A stretch of 64,000 nt of DNA from JAEYOM01 sp036260935 (GTDB taxonomy: Bacteria; Bacillota; Clostridia; Acetivibrionales; DTU013). Shown here piece by piece: positions 16,273 to 25,043 of the stretch. The position numbers were made by a program, and so were the translations under genes. The DNA lies in assembly GCA_036260935.1 (NCBI GenBank), contig DATALQ010000038.1, positions 60,178-124,177 on the forward strand, written 5' to 3'. The notes below the pieces were generated by a model. The model did no database searches and was not told where the DNA came from. It worked only from the letters and a program-made list of their open reading frames with translations. Numbering within the stretch: position 1 is the stretch's first letter; the number at the start of each line of letters is the position of its first letter.

Positions 16273-17841
16273 ATGTGGCAACCGGCTATTCCGTTTTCCA
16301 ATGTTTTTATAGCCGCCCTGATTGCGGCGGTGCCTATTATATGGGTATTGTTCGGTATGCTGAAGCTCCAGCTGCCATCTTATAAAACGGGGATCATAGC
16401 GCTGGCAGCGGTGGCGCTTTCGGCGCTTCTGATATGGAAGATGCCTGCCGCGCTGCTGCTCCAGTCCGTTGCGGAAGGCGTGCTGCTCGGCCTTTTCCCC
16501 ATTATCTGGGTCATTTTTGCTGCCATATTCACATACAATCTACTGGTCAAAAGCGGCGCAATGGACAGTATAAAGCGCATGCTTTCGAGTATTTCGGCGG
16601 ATCCGCGCGCGCAGGTCATTATCATAGCGTTTGCCTTCGGGGGGTTCATGGAGGCCACGGCGGGCTTCGGCACTGCGGTTGCAATCCCTGTGACCATTCT
16701 TATTTCGATGGGCTTTGAGGCCGAGCTTGCCGCCGTGCTGTGTCTCGTTGCAAATACCGTGCCCGTAGCCTTCGGCGTTGTCGGCATCCCGGTCATAACG
16801 CTGGCGCAGGTAACCGGACTTCCGCTTGGCGACATTTCGCTGTACACTGCGCTGCAGCTTCTGCCATTATCCGTGGTATTGCCTTTTATCCTTGTTGTCA
16901 TAACGACGGGAAAGGTCAGGGATGCCAGGGGGATGCTGCCTGCCATAGTCATATGCGGTATCACCTTTGCTGCGGGACAGACCTCGGTCGCATGGGCGGT
17001 AGGTCCTGAGCTGGCTGCTGTCGTTGGCTCCATATTTGCTCTCGCGGCTTCTGTATTGTGTGTAAGGCTTCAGAGGAAAGGGAAGGCCTGGAAATTCCCG
17101 GGACGTATCGCCGCAGCTGCGGAAAAGGGTCCGAAGATAGGTCTTGCCGAAGGGCTTAAAGCCTGGAGCCCATATATATTCATACTTGTATTCGTACTTG
17201 CGAGCAGGCTGATTCCCGCACTAAGTTTTCTGAACAGGGCTCCGTTTACCGTAAAGCACCTTTTCTATACTGGAAAGGGCGGCTCTCCGATGAGCTTTCA
17301 GCTTTTGTCCAATCCCGGCACAATAATACTCATATCTGCGATCCTCGGCGGGCTGATCCAAAAGGTCGGTATAAAAGACATACTCTCTGTGGCAGTGGCG
17401 ACCTTGAAGCAGATAACCAGGACCACCGTCACCGTTTTGACGATCATTCCGCTTTCCAAGGTAATGGGCTACAGCGGCATGATATCGGTGATCTCGACGG
17501 GACTGACGAACGTAACGGGAGCATTTTTCCCATTGGTTTCACCGTTCATAGGCGCACTGGGAACCTTCGTAACAGGGAGTGATACATCTGCCAACGCGTT
17601 GTTTGGCGAGCTTCAAAGGCAAACGGCCCAGCAGATCGGCAGCAGCCCGTCATGGCTGGCGGCGGCCAATGCAGCCGGAGCGACCATCGGAAAGATGGTA
17701 TCTCCGCAAAGCTTAGCCATAGCGGTTTCAGCCATCGGGATACCAGAGCTTGAAGGAAAGATCATGAAAAGGACGCTAAAATATGCAGTAGTTTTTGTAG
17801 TAGTCCTTGGAGTAATAGTTTATGCCGGCAACATGGGTTAG
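16273..17841 (+). CDS. L-lactate permease (LctP) family transporter
   Basis: A 522-residue membrane transporter with roughly 12-14 hydrophobic segments. The family's hallmark GGFMEATAGFGTAVAIPVTIL (near residues 118-138), VANTVPVAFGVVGIPV, the SPFIGALGTFVTGSDTSAN stretch and AAGATIGKMVSPQSLAIA are all present. Characterised members import L- or D-lactate and glycolate with protons. In this setting (acid-sugar dehydratase, transketolase, polyol-type dehydrogenase) the substrate may be a larger hydroxy acid or sugar acid (inference). AAAAGGAGAAG precedes the ATG, 30 bases after the transaldolase-like gene, so the two are co-transcribed. Confidence 0.85.
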   Translation: MWQPAIPFSNVFIAALIAAVPIIWVLFGMLKLQLPSYKTGIIALAAVALSALLIWKMPAALLLQSVAEGVLLGLFPIIWVIFAAIFTYNLLVKSGAMDSIKRMLSSISADPRAQVIIIAFAFGGFMEATAGFGTAVAIPVTILISMGFEAELAAVLCLVANTVPVAFGVVGIPVITLAQVTGLPLGDISLYTALQLLPLSVVLPFILVVITTGKVRDARGMLPAIVICGITFAAGQTSVAWAVGPELAAVVGSIFALAASVLCVRLQRKGKAWKFPGRIAAAAEKGPKIGLAEGLKAWSPYIFILVFVLASRLIPALSFLNRAPFTVKHLFYTGKGGSPMSFQLLSNPGTIILISAILGGLIQKVGIKDILSVAVATLKQITRTTVTVLTIIPLSKVMGYSGMISVISTGLTNVTGAFFPLVSPFIGALGTFVTGSDTSANALFGELQRQTAQQIGSSPSWLAAANAAGATIGKMVSPQSLAIAVSAIGIPELEGKIMKRTLKYAVVFVVVLGVIVYAGNMG

Positions 17842-17997
17842 CGAGGATTGCTTGAAGCCTCACTACTCGGACGCTGTGAAGGTAATTATTCAAAATAATT
17901 TTCGCTTAACATATGGATTATTTTCAATAGAGTGTTACACTATATGTTGGTGCAGTTTATATCAAATAGTCGGCTAGCTTACTAGGGGGATGACGGA

Positions 17998-19047
17998 ATG
18001 CAGGGAAAGATGAAAGTTGCAGTAATGACCGATATAGGTAAAATGGAGTTCGTGGAAAGGGATATTCCCCGGGCAAAACCGGGCGAAGTCCTGGTTAAAA
18101 TAGATTACGTGGGAGTTTGCGGATCGGATCTGCATTACTTCGAATCGGGCAGGATAGGCAATTTCATAGTAAAGCCTCCGTTCGTACTCGGTCACGAGGC
18201 CAGCGGCGTCGTAGTGGAAACAGGCGACGGTGTGACAAGCCTGAAGCCTGGGGACCGTGTGGCGCTTGAACCGGGTAAAACCTGCGGGCACTGCGAATAC
18301 TGCAGAAAAGGCCTGTACAATCTCTGCCCGGACGTGGAATTCTTTGCAACACCGCCGTATGACGGAGTATTTCAGGAATATGTAGCGCATGAAGCAGACC
18401 TATGCTTCAAGCTCCCGGACAATGTAAGCATGATGTCGGGCGCATTGATAGAACCGTTGGCAGTAGGTTTCCATGCGGCAAACCAGGGAAGTGCACATTC
18501 GGGACAGACTGCCATGATAACGGGCTCCGGCTGCATAGGGTTGGTTACGATGCTGGCACTGAGGTCCATGGGGATCACCGAGATATATGTATCCGATATC
18601 GAGCAGAAACGCCTTGACAAGGCATTGGAGCTCGGAGCTACAAAGGTCATCAACGGCAGGCTGCAGGATCCCGTAAAAACCGTTATGGAATTGACGGGCG
18701 GAAGAGGCGTCGATATTGCGTTCGAAACTGCCGGAACCGAAATAACGGCGGGACAGCTTATAGAAGTGACCCACAAGGGCGGCACTATCGTATTTGTGGG
18801 CTACAGCGGGAAAGGCAGCATTAGCCTGCCCATGAACATGGCGCTGGATAAGGAGCTGACGCTCAAGACCATATTCCGCTACAGGCACATCTACCCGATG
18901 GCGATCAAGGCCGTTGCCGGCGGAAACATCGACCTCGACAGGATAGTAACGGCACAGTTCGATTTCGACGATATCCAGAGAGCCATGGACGAGAGCATAA
19001 ACAACAAGGCGGAGATCGTCAAGTCAGTCATCAAAATAGCTAAATAA
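17998..19047 (+). CDS. Zinc-dependent sorbitol/xylitol-type dehydrogenase
   Basis: A 349-residue medium-chain dehydrogenase. Catalytic zinc ligands are seen in VGVCGSDLHYFESG (Cys) and LGHEASG (His, Glu). The structural-zinc cysteines are in CGHCEYCRKGLYNLC, and the dinucleotide fold is GSGCIGLVTM...VSDIEQKRLDKA; the Asp after the second strand favours NAD over NADP. Family members oxidise polyols (sorbitol, xylitol, galactitol) or sugar-acid-derived alcohols to ketoses. GGGGG/GACGG precedes the ATG. It follows the LctP-type permease by 156 bases and ends with a strong terminator, so it closes the GntR operon. Confidence 0.88.
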   Translation: MQGKMKVAVMTDIGKMEFVERDIPRAKPGEVLVKIDYVGVCGSDLHYFESGRIGNFIVKPPFVLGHEASGVVVETGDGVTSLKPGDRVALEPGKTCGHCEYCRKGLYNLCPDVEFFATPPYDGVFQEYVAHEADLCFKLPDNVSMMSGALIEPLAVGFHAANQGSAHSGQTAMITGSGCIGLVTMLALRSMGITEIYVSDIEQKRLDKALELGATKVINGRLQDPVKTVMELTGGRGVDIAFETAGTEITAGQLIEVTHKGGTIVFVGYSGKGSISLPMNMALDKELTLKTIFRYRHIYPMAIKAVAGGNIDLDRIVTAQFDFDDIQRAMDESINNKAEIVKSVIKIAK

Positions 19048-19074
19048 CCTCAATTTTCATAACTGTCTTATTGC

Positions 19075-19120
19075 AAAGAAGCCTGGTTCGGTGTATTGTT
19101 GAACCGGGCTTCTTTGTATT
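19075..19120 (+). terminator. Strong terminator after the dehydrogenase
   Basis: AAAGAAGCCTGGTTC pairs with GAACCGGGCTTCTTT (one G-T pair), then TGTATTT. It closes the plus-strand acid-sugar operon. Confidence 0.85.
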
Positions 19121-19217
19121 TAGAAAACCCCGCGTTAGGCGTACTGGCAGTAAAGGGCTGGTCCGCTAAAGAAGAACCCCCGCCAAAGAACAACCTCTGT
19201 TAAAGAAAAACTCCCGT

Positions 19218-19820
19218 TTAGAGGCTTCGACAGCACTCCTTTATTTCTCCGACAAACTGATTGCCGCAGCGAGCAAGTTCTCCCAGGACTCGGTCGATTC
19301 CATATTCGGACATGTGCCAGTTATCTTTTGTAACCCCGTAACAATCCACGGGGCAGACAAGGATTTCAGCTTCGGGAAAGGCAAGCTGATACAGCATGAG
19401 ACATCTCCGGGCATGAAAGGATTTGCAGACGATTAACGCACTCTTTATCCTGAGACCATTTGCATCGGCAACCTTGCGGGAAAAAAATGCATTGTCTCTA
19501 GTATGTCCGGACTCGTCCTCACACAGAATGGCTTGCGGCGGGACGCCGTTTTTCAGAAGCACATCCGTATAGAATTCACAGTCGGTTTGATAATTGTTAC
19601 CATAAGTCTCCTGTTTGGATTTCACTCCTGCGAATTTGCCTGTTTTAACGCTGACACCGCCGGAGGGGAGAAGCAACGGTACATATCCTTCATGATATAG
19701 TTCTGCGGCCTTTTCGGGGATTTCAGGAAAAGAGCCGCCGGGAAGAAAGATGATATCTGCATTCTGCAGCTTGTCGGACACAAAAATGAAGTCTGTAATA
19801 TCAGAAATAATTCTGTTCAT
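19218..19820 (-). CDS. YdcF/SanA-family (DUF218) protein
   Basis: A 200-residue cytoplasmic-type DUF218 protein. Family segments are IIFLPGGS near residue 24, LLLPSGGVS, TDCEFYTDVLLKNGVPPQAILCEDESGHTRDNAFFSRKV (the Glu-x-x-S-x-x-T-x-x-N pattern) and SALIVCKSFHARRCLMLYQLAFP. Related proteins include E. coli YdcF, which binds S-adenosylmethionine, and SanA/ElyC, which act in envelope integrity. There is no signal peptide or membrane segment here, so it resembles YdcF. The exact function is unknown. ATGGAGGAAAA precedes the ATG. It is a single gene on the opposite strand to both neighbours. Confidence 0.8.
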   Translation of the reverse strand: MNRIISDITDFIFVSDKLQNADIIFLPGGSFPEIPEKAAELYHEGYVPLLLPSGGVSVKTGKFAGVKSKQETYGNNYQTDCEFYTDVLLKNGVPPQAILCEDESGHTRDNAFFSRKVADANGLRIKSALIVCKSFHARRCLMLYQLAFPEAEILVCPVDCYGVTKDNWHMSEYGIDRVLGELARCGNQFVGEIKECCRSL

Positions 19821-19960
19821 TACTTTTTTCCTCCATGATATCTGAATATCGTCTTGCCTTGTATGCGGACATTAGCACTTATACTTTATACTTGCTATTC
19901 CGCGATTTGAAAAATTAACGTAATAATGGAGATGAATTATACAAAATTATCTAAATCGTA

Positions 19961-19989
19961 TTGACTAATTACCCCTTTTGTATTACTAT
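19961..19989 (+). promoter_or_regulatory. Promoter of the V-ATPase operon
   Basis: TTGACT (19961-19966) and TACTAT (19984-19989), 17 bases apart, ~110 bases before the first V-ATPase gene. Confidence 0.6.
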
Positions 19990-20036
19990 ATGAACAATTA
20001 TATATGATGTATAGAGGCAGATGCCAGTCCTAGATG

Positions 20037-20061
20037 AAACTTCCATTGTGGAAGTTTTTGC
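20037..20061 (+). terminator. Leader attenuator of the V-ATPase operon
   Basis: AAACTTCC-ATTGT-GGAAGTTT followed by TTTGCTTT forms a compact terminator between the promoter at 19961 and the first gene at 20098. Its position suggests transcription attenuation of the operon. Confidence 0.55.
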
Positions 20062-20097
20062 TTTGTGTAAGCTGTTTAGAGACAAGGGGGATAAGCC

Positions 20098-20409
20098 GTG
20101 AAATATGTTATTGAAGAGATCGCCCGGCTTGACGCGCAGGCTTTTGAAAACGAGCAGAAGAACAAGTCGGCCCTGTTTCAGCAGAAACAGGCATATGAAA
20201 ACGAAATGAAGAAGTACCGCGAGAATAAAACAGAGTCTGCAAATGCAGATGCAAAAGCCTCCTATGACCAGATCATCGACAAGGCTCAGAGCGAGTACAG
20301 GGACAAGGAAGCCGAAATCAAGCAAAAGGCAGAGCAATTGGAGCAGCAATACCAGAAAATCGAAAATGAAGTCATAGATACTGTTTTTAACAAGTTGTTT
20401 TCAGAGTAA
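20098..20409 (+). CDS. V-type ATPase peripheral-stalk subunit G/H
   Basis: A 103-residue, highly charged protein predicted to be one long coiled coil (Gln/Lys/Glu-rich from residue ~12 to 95, e.g. AEIKQKAEQLEQQYQKIENEV). In V/A-type ATPases the small coiled-coil subunit (NtpF, AtpH) pairs with subunit E to form the stator stalk. Sequence is weakly conserved, so the call rests on position, first in a complete V-ATPase operon, and on the coiled coil. GTG start preceded by AAGGGGG. Confidence 0.75.
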   Translation: MKYVIEEIARLDAQAFENEQKNKSALFQQKQAYENEMKKYRENKTESANADAKASYDQIIDKAQSEYRDKEAEIKQKAEQLEQQYQKIENEVIDTVFNKLFSE

Positions 20410-20495
20410 TACTATTTTTGTGCTTACTTATGGAACTTTTCACAGTCAGAGCGGGCTGTCCGCAAAGTGCCGCAGCGGAAGGAGGGTGGCGGAAC

Positions 20496-21536
20496 GTGAA
20501 TCCTTACATCGCATACGACGCGCTGAATACGAAGATCGTTACCCAGAAAGGCCGTTTACTGGACGAGAACAGCTTTGAAAAAATTATCGGCTGTAATACC
20601 GTTGAACAAGTAACCGAAGTCCTGTTCACCCGATATGATCTGAAGCGGTATATTGAAAATGTGAAAACAGGCGATCTGCACAGGGATGACCTGGAGACCC
20701 TTCTCAACAGGTACAAGGTATCGGTCATCGAAAATATCCTGCATTATTGCTCGGGCCCCTACAGGGAGTTCATTCTGGTATTCCTTATGGAATACGAGAT
20801 ATACGATATATCTCTGATACTGCGTAAAATAGCCAGGGGCGAGGAGCTTGACGATATAGAATCGCATTTCATCCATTCGGAGAAGTATTCGGTACTGCAA
20901 TACGGCAAATTGAAGGCTTCCAGGACAGTTTTGCAGTACGTTGAAAATCTTAAGGGCACGCCGTACTATAACCCTTTAAAGACTGTTACCGATACGGATG
21001 CGGTGAAAAGAGAATTCCACATTGAAATGAAGCTGCAGCAGCTTTACTTTAAAACACTTCTCACTAAGGCGGAAAAGCTGTTTGACGAGGATAAAAGGAT
21101 CGCGCATGACTTGATTGGCTTGAAAATTGACTTCTTAAACGTGCAATGGATTTACAGGGCTAAAAGGCTTTACGATATCTCCCCCGAGCAAATGCTGATT
21201 TACAGCCTTCAGGGAGGCAGAAGGCTGGACTTTGACAGACTCAGAAAGCTTTGTTACTCAAAGTCTGCAGATGAAGTGAAAATACTGGCCTCGCAGTACC
21301 TTAAGCACAATATGCTTACATCGGACAAAGGCGCGGATATCGAGAGAAATGCAAACGACTATATTTTTAAATACATAAAAGGAATAAAACATCATGGGAC
21401 CATCGGATCGGTGCTTGCATATATCTATATACTGGACAGCGCCGTCCGTGAATTCGTTACGGTTACCGAAGGAATCCGGTACAAACTGCCCGGGGAGCAG
21501 CTTGAACAGTATCTGCTCAATCGGGAGAACAGGTGA
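20496..21536 (+). CDS. V-type ATPase subunit C (central-stalk socket, d-type)
   Basis: A 346-residue subunit of the V/A-type ATPase that couples the central shaft to the membrane ring. The vATP-synt_AC39 family pattern is seen: Tyr-rich start NPYIAYDALNTKIVTQKGRLL, GCNTVEQVTEVL, DLINVKWIYRAK-like DFLNVQWIYRAKRLYDISPEQML. The start is the GTG at 20496, after AAGGAGGG (20478-20485). The in-frame codon at 20418 is unsupported by a ribosome site. It follows the stalk subunit and precedes subunit I. Confidence 0.9.
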   Translation: MNPYIAYDALNTKIVTQKGRLLDENSFEKIIGCNTVEQVTEVLFTRYDLKRYIENVKTGDLHRDDLETLLNRYKVSVIENILHYCSGPYREFILVFLMEYEIYDISLILRKIARGEELDDIESHFIHSEKYSVLQYGKLKASRTVLQYVENLKGTPYYNPLKTVTDTDAVKREFHIEMKLQQLYFKTLLTKAEKLFDEDKRIAHDLIGLKIDFLNVQWIYRAKRLYDISPEQMLIYSLQGGRRLDFDRLRKLCYSKSADEVKILASQYLKHNMLTSDKGADIERNANDYIFKYIKGIKHHGTIGSVLAYIYILDSAVREFVTVTEGIRYKLPGEQLEQYLLNRENR

Positions 21537-21610
21537 TTATTACCGCGCTTTGCGGAAAATACGGCAGGTGTTGCAGCAACTGCCAGGTTGTAAAGGGGTG
21601 AGGCGGCAAA

Positions 21611-23590
21611 ATGGCTATCCAGAAGATGGAGTACCTGAGGATCGTGGGCTCGCTCGAGGATATGCACGAGGTGCTTGAGAAGCTGGTGCTCAGTGAGAAA
21701 CTTCATTTTGATTTTGAAGGGACGACTGAATACGACAACAGCTACATCATCCATGAGTACGAATCCGTCATGACAGGACCGTCGTCATTCGAGCATGAGG
21801 ACTTTGAAGCGGTGGAAGCTCAATGCGACAGAATGGAGAAGGATCTGGAGCATCTCGCAAAGGGAATGGATATCCGGCTTGAGCTTGATAAAAGCAGCAT
21901 TTCAGGCACTCCCTGCAGCCTGTCGGAGGCTCAGGACGACCTCAATAAACTGATGGAGCAGCTGGGCCAGGTTGTAAGCGAGATCAATCGTAAAAGAGAA
22001 GCGATCCTGAAATATGAGCAGTTCAGGGAAACCTTGAACGGTATAACCTATAAGGATATAGACTTCGGTAGGGTCGCGGCGCTCAATTATTTTGCCTATG
22101 AGATAGGGGCTCTTTCACAGGAAAATGTTATCCGTCTCAGAAAGAATTACGAAAACATAAGCGCGATTGCTCTGAATATCGGTATGATCAAGGCTTCTTC
22201 GGAATATATCGATATTATTCTTTACCCCAGGCAGTTTGCCGAGGAGACCTCCAAGCTGCTGAAATCTCTCAACTGGGTCAGGCTGGACATACCTGAAAAT
22301 CTGAGCGGGACGGTATCCGAGATGATCGGGCAGGTAAACGACAGAATACGGAACCTTCGGAATGAGATCGGTGAACAGTCAAAGGTCATCAATACGAACA
22401 AAGCCGGAACCATCAGCCTCCTGAGCAGGATATATACGGCAGTCAAGCTCGAAAGAAGGATACTCGGGCTCGAACGGGAGATAACTTACGGTACAAGCAC
22501 GTTCGTACTGAATGCATGGATCAGGAAGGACGATAAAAAGGAAATAATGAGGGTTCTGGATCCACTGATCCAGAAAATAAAAGTAGAAGAAAAAAACCCG
22601 AACGAACTAGGAAGGCAGGTGGTTCCGCCAACACAACTGAAAAACAATTTTTTTTTCCGACCTTTCGAAAAGGTGATTAAGCTTTATGGTATGCCGTCCT
22701 ATGATGAAATCGACCCGACGCCGTTTGTTGCAATTACATTCTGCCTGATGTTTGGGATCATGTTCGGGGATATGGGCCAGGGCTTTGTATACTTCCTGGC
22801 AGGGCTGCTGATATCAAAAAAGCGGAGGGCGATAGGCCAGTTGCTCTCAAGGCTGGGAGCAAGCTCGATCCTTTTCGGTGCCGCTTATGGAAGCCTTTTC
22901 GGACTGGAGCAGGAAGAACTGCCGTGGCTGTGGAGCCTTACCGGCAGACCGCTGGATCCAAGGAACATCCCGGTGATACTGATTGCAGGCGTCGCTTTCG
23001 GGATCGCGGCGCTTACGTCTTCATTCACCTTCAGCATTATAAATTACATCAAAAAAAGCAATATAGAAGAAGGCATTTTCGGCAAAAACGGGCTCGCGGG
23101 GTATATATTCCTTATAAGCCTGGTCCTGACCATCGTTGCGGTGGTCAAAGCAATCAAGCTTCCGGTTGCGGTCCCGCTTGCCTCCATGGTTGCGAGCCTT
23201 GCGGCGATGGTAGCGAAGGAGCCGCTTTCAAATCTTGTGTCGGCTAAAAGGCCACTTTTACACGGGAGTGTCGGCGCCTATCTCACCGAAAGCCTCTTTG
23301 AAGGCGTAGAAACAGTACTTTCCACACTGAGCAACGCTATATCCTTTATTCGTGTAGGAGCCTTCGCGTTGAATCATGCCGGTTTGTTTCTAGCCTTCCT
23401 CGTAATGTCGGACGTCACCTCCAATATAGTATTGAAAATCGTGATTCTGCTGCTTGGAAACATACTGATACTTACGTTGGAGGGTTTGGTGGTATTCATA
23501 CAGGGCTTGCGTCTCGAGTATTATGAAATGTTCGGTAAGTATTTCCAGGGCGGCGGCATAGCCTTCAGCCCTGCAAAAATAAATAATTGA
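21611..23590 (+). CDS. V-type ATPase subunit I (a-type stator and proton/sodium channel)
   Basis: A 659-residue subunit with a soluble coiled-coil N-terminal half (residues ~1-340) and a membrane C-terminal half with about seven to eight hydrophobic segments (MFGIMFGDMGQGFVYFLAGLL onward). The essential channel arginine of the family is expected in the SNAISFIRVGAFALNHAGLF segment, and an Arg is there. It forms the ion half-channels next to the K ring. AAAGGGGTGAGG precedes the ATG. Third gene of the V-ATPase operon. Confidence 0.94.
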   Translation: MAIQKMEYLRIVGSLEDMHEVLEKLVLSEKLHFDFEGTTEYDNSYIIHEYESVMTGPSSFEHEDFEAVEAQCDRMEKDLEHLAKGMDIRLELDKSSISGTPCSLSEAQDDLNKLMEQLGQVVSEINRKREAILKYEQFRETLNGITYKDIDFGRVAALNYFAYEIGALSQENVIRLRKNYENISAIALNIGMIKASSEYIDIILYPRQFAEETSKLLKSLNWVRLDIPENLSGTVSEMIGQVNDRIRNLRNEIGEQSKVINTNKAGTISLLSRIYTAVKLERRILGLEREITYGTSTFVLNAWIRKDDKKEIMRVLDPLIQKIKVEEKNPNELGRQVVPPTQLKNNFFFRPFEKVIKLYGMPSYDEIDPTPFVAITFCLMFGIMFGDMGQGFVYFLAGLLISKKRRAIGQLLSRLGASSILFGAAYGSLFGLEQEELPWLWSLTGRPLDPRNIPVILIAGVAFGIAALTSSFTFSIINYIKKSNIEEGIFGKNGLAGYIFLISLVLTIVAVVKAIKLPVAVPLASMVASLAAMVAKEPLSNLVSAKRPLLHGSVGAYLTESLFEGVETVLSTLSNAISFIRVGAFALNHAGLFLAFLVMSDVTSNIVLKIVILLLGNILILTLEGLVVFIQGLRLEYYEMFGKYFQGGGIAFSPAKINN

Positions 23591-23610
23591 CGGCAGAAAG
23601 GTGGGTCATT

Positions 23611-24060
23611 ATGCAGTATATCATTTTACTGGCTCTAGCGTTGATAATAGCGGCAGGCACGGTCTGGTACGGGCGCAGGGCGATGAAGAGGAACAAAAAA
23701 GGAAGCGTGAAAAAGGCGGTTTTTGCCTCGGCGTCTGCATTCGGGACAGTCATGATGATCATGATATTTATGGCAATTTCGGGAGTCCCCGTATTCGCCG
23801 CAACTGAAGCGGCAGCGGCGGTAGATGCAGCCAAAACAGGCCTCTCCCTGGGCGACGGCTTCAAGTATCTCGCTGCGGCGCTCAGCACAGGCCTTGCTAC
23901 AATAGGCACGGGGCTTGCGGTCGGCTCGGTGGGTTCGTCGGCAATAGGCGCCGTTTCAGAAGATCAGTCGATTCTCGGTAAAACGCTCATATACGTAGGA
24001 ATGGCGGAAGGTATTGCAATATACGGCATGATCATCTCCATACTGATACTGTTCGTGTAG
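23611..24060 (+). CDS. V-type ATPase subunit K (membrane rotor ring)
   Basis: A 149-residue ring subunit. Two N-terminal hydrophobic stretches (residues ~2-20 and ~36-62) are followed by a typical c-subunit hairpin: YLAAALSTGLATIGTGLAVGSVGSSAIGAVSEDQS, then TLIYVGMAEGIAIYGMIISILILF. The ion-binding Glu is Glu123. Only the second hairpin carries a carboxylate, so one ion per polypeptide is expected, as in many V-ATPases working as pumps. Whether H+ or Na+ is carried cannot be decided by eye. The start is the ATG at 23611 after GAAAGGTGGG; the TTG at 23587 is not supported. Confidence 0.92.
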   Translation: MQYIILLALALIIAAGTVWYGRRAMKRNKKGSVKKAVFASASAFGTVMMIMIFMAISGVPVFAATEAAAAVDAAKTGLSLGDGFKYLAAALSTGLATIGTGLAVGSVGSSAIGAVSEDQSILGKTLIYVGMAEGIAIYGMIISILILFV

Positions 24061-24068
24061 AGGTTTAT

Positions 24069-24377
24069 ATGAAATCCTTTTTGATCAGTGATAACAAGGA
24101 TACATGGGTGGGCATGAAGCTTGCGGGAATAGACGGGATCATCGTACATACCCGTGACGAGGTGCTTCATGCTGTCAAAAGTGCGATGAAGGATGATGAA
24201 ATAGGGCTGCTGATATTGACTGAAAAGGCGGTCGACCAGATAAGGGAAGAGTACATGGAACTGAAGCTCAAGTGCAAGAAGCCCCTTTTGATCGAGATAC
24301 CCGACAGGCACGGCAGTTCGCGCCCCGGCAGCCTGATTACCAACTATATCAGGGATTCGGTAGGCATCCACATATGA
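24069..24377 (+). CDS. V-type ATPase subunit F
   Basis: A 102-residue Rossmann-like subunit F/NtpG, which sits on the central shaft next to subunit D. Family features: SFLISDNKDTWVGMKLAGIDGIIV, EIGLLILTEKAVDQIREEY and KKPLLIEIPDRHGS. It starts 8 bases after the K gene and overlaps the ribosome site of the E gene. Confidence 0.9.
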   Translation: MKSFLISDNKDTWVGMKLAGIDGIIVHTRDEVLHAVKSAMKDDEIGLLILTEKAVDQIREEYMELKLKCKKPLLIEIPDRHGSSRPGSLITNYIRDSVGIHI

Positions 24378-24387
24378 GGTGATTCGT

Positions 24388-25038
24388 ATGGTAACGATCG
24401 AACAGAAATTATCTATGTTTTCAAAGCTCCTGCATCGTTCGATGAATGATAAATTTACGGAGGAAATGGAGAAGCTGCGCTCCGAATATGCCGAAAAGCT
24501 TGCGAAAAACAGGGAAGAGGCCGACAGTGAAGCGGAGGATATACTCAGGAGGTCTTTGAAGAGAGCAGAGGCTGAAAAAACGGAGATCGCCAGCAGAAGC
24601 AGAATAAACATCAAAAAGGCTCAGATGGAAGTCAGGGAGCGGCTTTTCAATACGATGCTCAGCCGGCTTACGGACAGGATACGTAGCTTTATCCTTTCGC
24701 AGGAATATGGCGGCTATATCGCGTCCATTACGAAAAAACTGGCTTGTGCCGAACTGACGGGGAGCAATTTGATCATATTAATGACACAGGCCGATATTGA
24801 TAAGCATGGAGAGCTTTTGAAAAAGGAACTTGGCGAACAGCAGCGGGAATTGGAGTTCAGAGTGGCCGGTGACGATATCATCGGCGGTTTTATAGCAATC
24901 GATACTGGAAGCGGAATCCGTATGGATTTTTCAATAAAGACTCTTTTGGAAGATAATCACGGCTATATAATGCAGGAGCTGTTCAGGGCTCTTGACGCCG
25001 GAGGGGCGGCTGCGGCAAGCAACGGATCGGACAGGTGA
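24388..25038 (+). CDS. V-type ATPase subunit E (peripheral stalk)
   Basis: A 216-residue stalk subunit. The N-terminal ~100 residues are a charged coiled coil (KFTEEMEKLRSEYAEKLAKN...), followed by a globular C-terminal domain ending in DDIIGGFIAIDTGSGIRMDFSIKTLLEDN. That stretch matches the GGv-v---g-i-vdnTle pattern of the family. The ATG at 24388 is used because GAGGTGA (24376-24382) sits five bases upstream; the GTG at 24379 is inside that site. The stop overlaps the start region of subunit A. Confidence 0.9.
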   Translation: MVTIEQKLSMFSKLLHRSMNDKFTEEMEKLRSEYAEKLAKNREEADSEAEDILRRSLKRAEAEKTEIASRSRINIKKAQMEVRERLFNTMLSRLTDRIRSFILSQEYGGYIASITKKLACAELTGSNLIILMTQADIDKHGELLKKELGEQQRELEFRVAGDDIIGGFIAIDTGSGIRMDFSIKTLLEDNHGYIMQELFRALDAGGAAAASNGSDR

Positions 25039-25043
25039 CGCGA

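Noticed and set aside
16380..17033. 217-codon minus-strand frame opposite the LctP-type permease
   Set aside because: It is a shadow frame with composition dictated by hydrophobic codons of the plus-strand gene.
20418..20495. N-terminal extension of V-ATPase subunit C
   Set aside because: The extension lacks a ribosome site, and the family N-terminus begins at the GTG at 20496, which follows AAGGAGGG.
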